Shown: positions 22,725 to 22,866 of the stretch, piece after piece
Position numbering within the stretch: the first letter of the stretch is position 1
How the letters are laid out: every line of letters starts with the position of its first letter
Virus record (IMG/VR): IMGVR_UViG_3300028008_002322
Span: 1-22,866 of that record
Length of the DNA: 22,866 nucleotides
Strand: one strand, 5' to 3'
Origin: a virus
Made by a program: the position numbers and the translations under genes
The notes under the pieces: model-generated
What the model saw: only the letters and a program-made list of their open reading frames with translations
Told to the model about the DNA's origin: nothing
Database searches by the model: none

Positions 22725-22753
22725 TTGACAAGTATAAAGTACTATTATATAAT
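22725..22753 (+). promoter_or_regulatory. Consensus sigma-70 promoter
   Basis: TTGACA at 22725-22730, a 17-bp spacer and TATAAT at 22748-22753: a perfect consensus. The predicted start is near 22760, giving a 22-base leader with an AAAGGA ribosome-binding site before the ATG at 22782. Suggests early transcription by host RNA polymerase. Confidence 0.85.
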
Positions 22754-22781
22754 AAAGCAATAAACAGTAAAGGAAATATAG

Positions 22782-22866
22782 ATGTCTACAGTAGATCTAA
22801 ACAAGTATAAAGACTTTGTAAAAGAAGTAACATCAGAAGAGTCAAACGATTGGGCTTATACACAGG
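22782..22866 (+). CDS. Start of a gene cut by the window edge, possibly MazG-like
   Basis: Twenty-eight codons are visible (beginning MSTVDLNKYKDFV and continuing with VTSEESNDW). The ATG follows AAAGGA and a consensus promoter. The opening resembles the N-terminus of MazG-type nucleotide pyrophosphohydrolases of T4-like cyanophages as I remember them, but no catalytic motif is in view, so this is a guess on identity; that it is a gene is well supported. Confidence 0.6.
   Translation, partial: MSTVDLNKYKDFVKEVTSEESNDWAYTQ

Noticed and set aside
1-22866. tRNA genes, insertion sequences or an integrase/attachment site
   Set aside because: Nearly all DNA is used by protein genes, non-coding gaps are 122 bp or less, and no cloverleaf, transposase or integrase motif was seen.

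Overview
The window looks like part of the genome of a T4-like myovirus from a marine or similar aquatic setting. Genes are tightly packed, AT-rich and often overlap start-to-stop, and there is no tRNA or insertion sequence. About 13 kb encodes very long virion proteins whose N-termini resemble the docking module of T4 baseplate proteins gp9 and gp10. Around them lie metabolic genes typical of T4-like phages of cyanobacteria and pelagic heterotrophs. The host is probably Gram-negative, because the phage carries a Kdo-8-phosphate synthase; I cannot name it from sequence alone.

Region 1 (1-4884, all +): a QueD/PTPS-family protein, a metal-type KdsA, a DxD glycosyltransferase, an unrecognised protein resembling DUF6065, a tiny membrane protein, a eukaryotic-type phosphomannomutase-like HAD protein and a UvsE/UVDE UV-damage endonuclease. 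The uvsE gene is clearly richer in G+C than its neighbours. Two genes here sit exactly at the predicted start point of near-perfect TTGACA-N17-TATACT promoters, suggesting leaderless mRNAs.

Region 2 (4849-7941): an iron-sulfur and oxidative-stress island. A leftward set (superoxide dismutase, small membrane protein, IscA-type carrier) and a rightward set (IscS cysteine desulfurase, IscU scaffold, small protein) diverge from one 122-bp control region. That region holds two inverted copies of a T4-late-promoter-like sequence plus a strong sigma-70 promoter for iscS. The phage therefore carries sulfur donor, scaffold and carrier, all with intact catalytic cysteines, but no IscR, HscA, HscB or ferredoxin in this window. 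This is the most notable system in the window.

Region 3 (7931-21149): a leftward zinc-ribbon protein, then a rightward array of six virion genes: a 2217-aa fibre, a 748-aa fibre with a YadA-like beta-roll, an 84-aa and a 191-aa protein with gp9/gp10-type N-termini, an 824-aa protein with four Ig-like units, and a 204-aa protein. Several share an N-terminal docking module, so they may attach to the same baseplate or to each other.

Region 4 (21151-22866): small conserved-looking phage genes, including a stand-alone fragment resembling the nucleotide-binding part of DNA polymerase III alpha (DnaE), a GroES-like co-chaperonin, a small leftward gene, and the start of a gene (perhaps MazG-like) behind a consensus sigma-70 promoter. 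All identifications are from reading the sequence and remembered family features; no database search was run.
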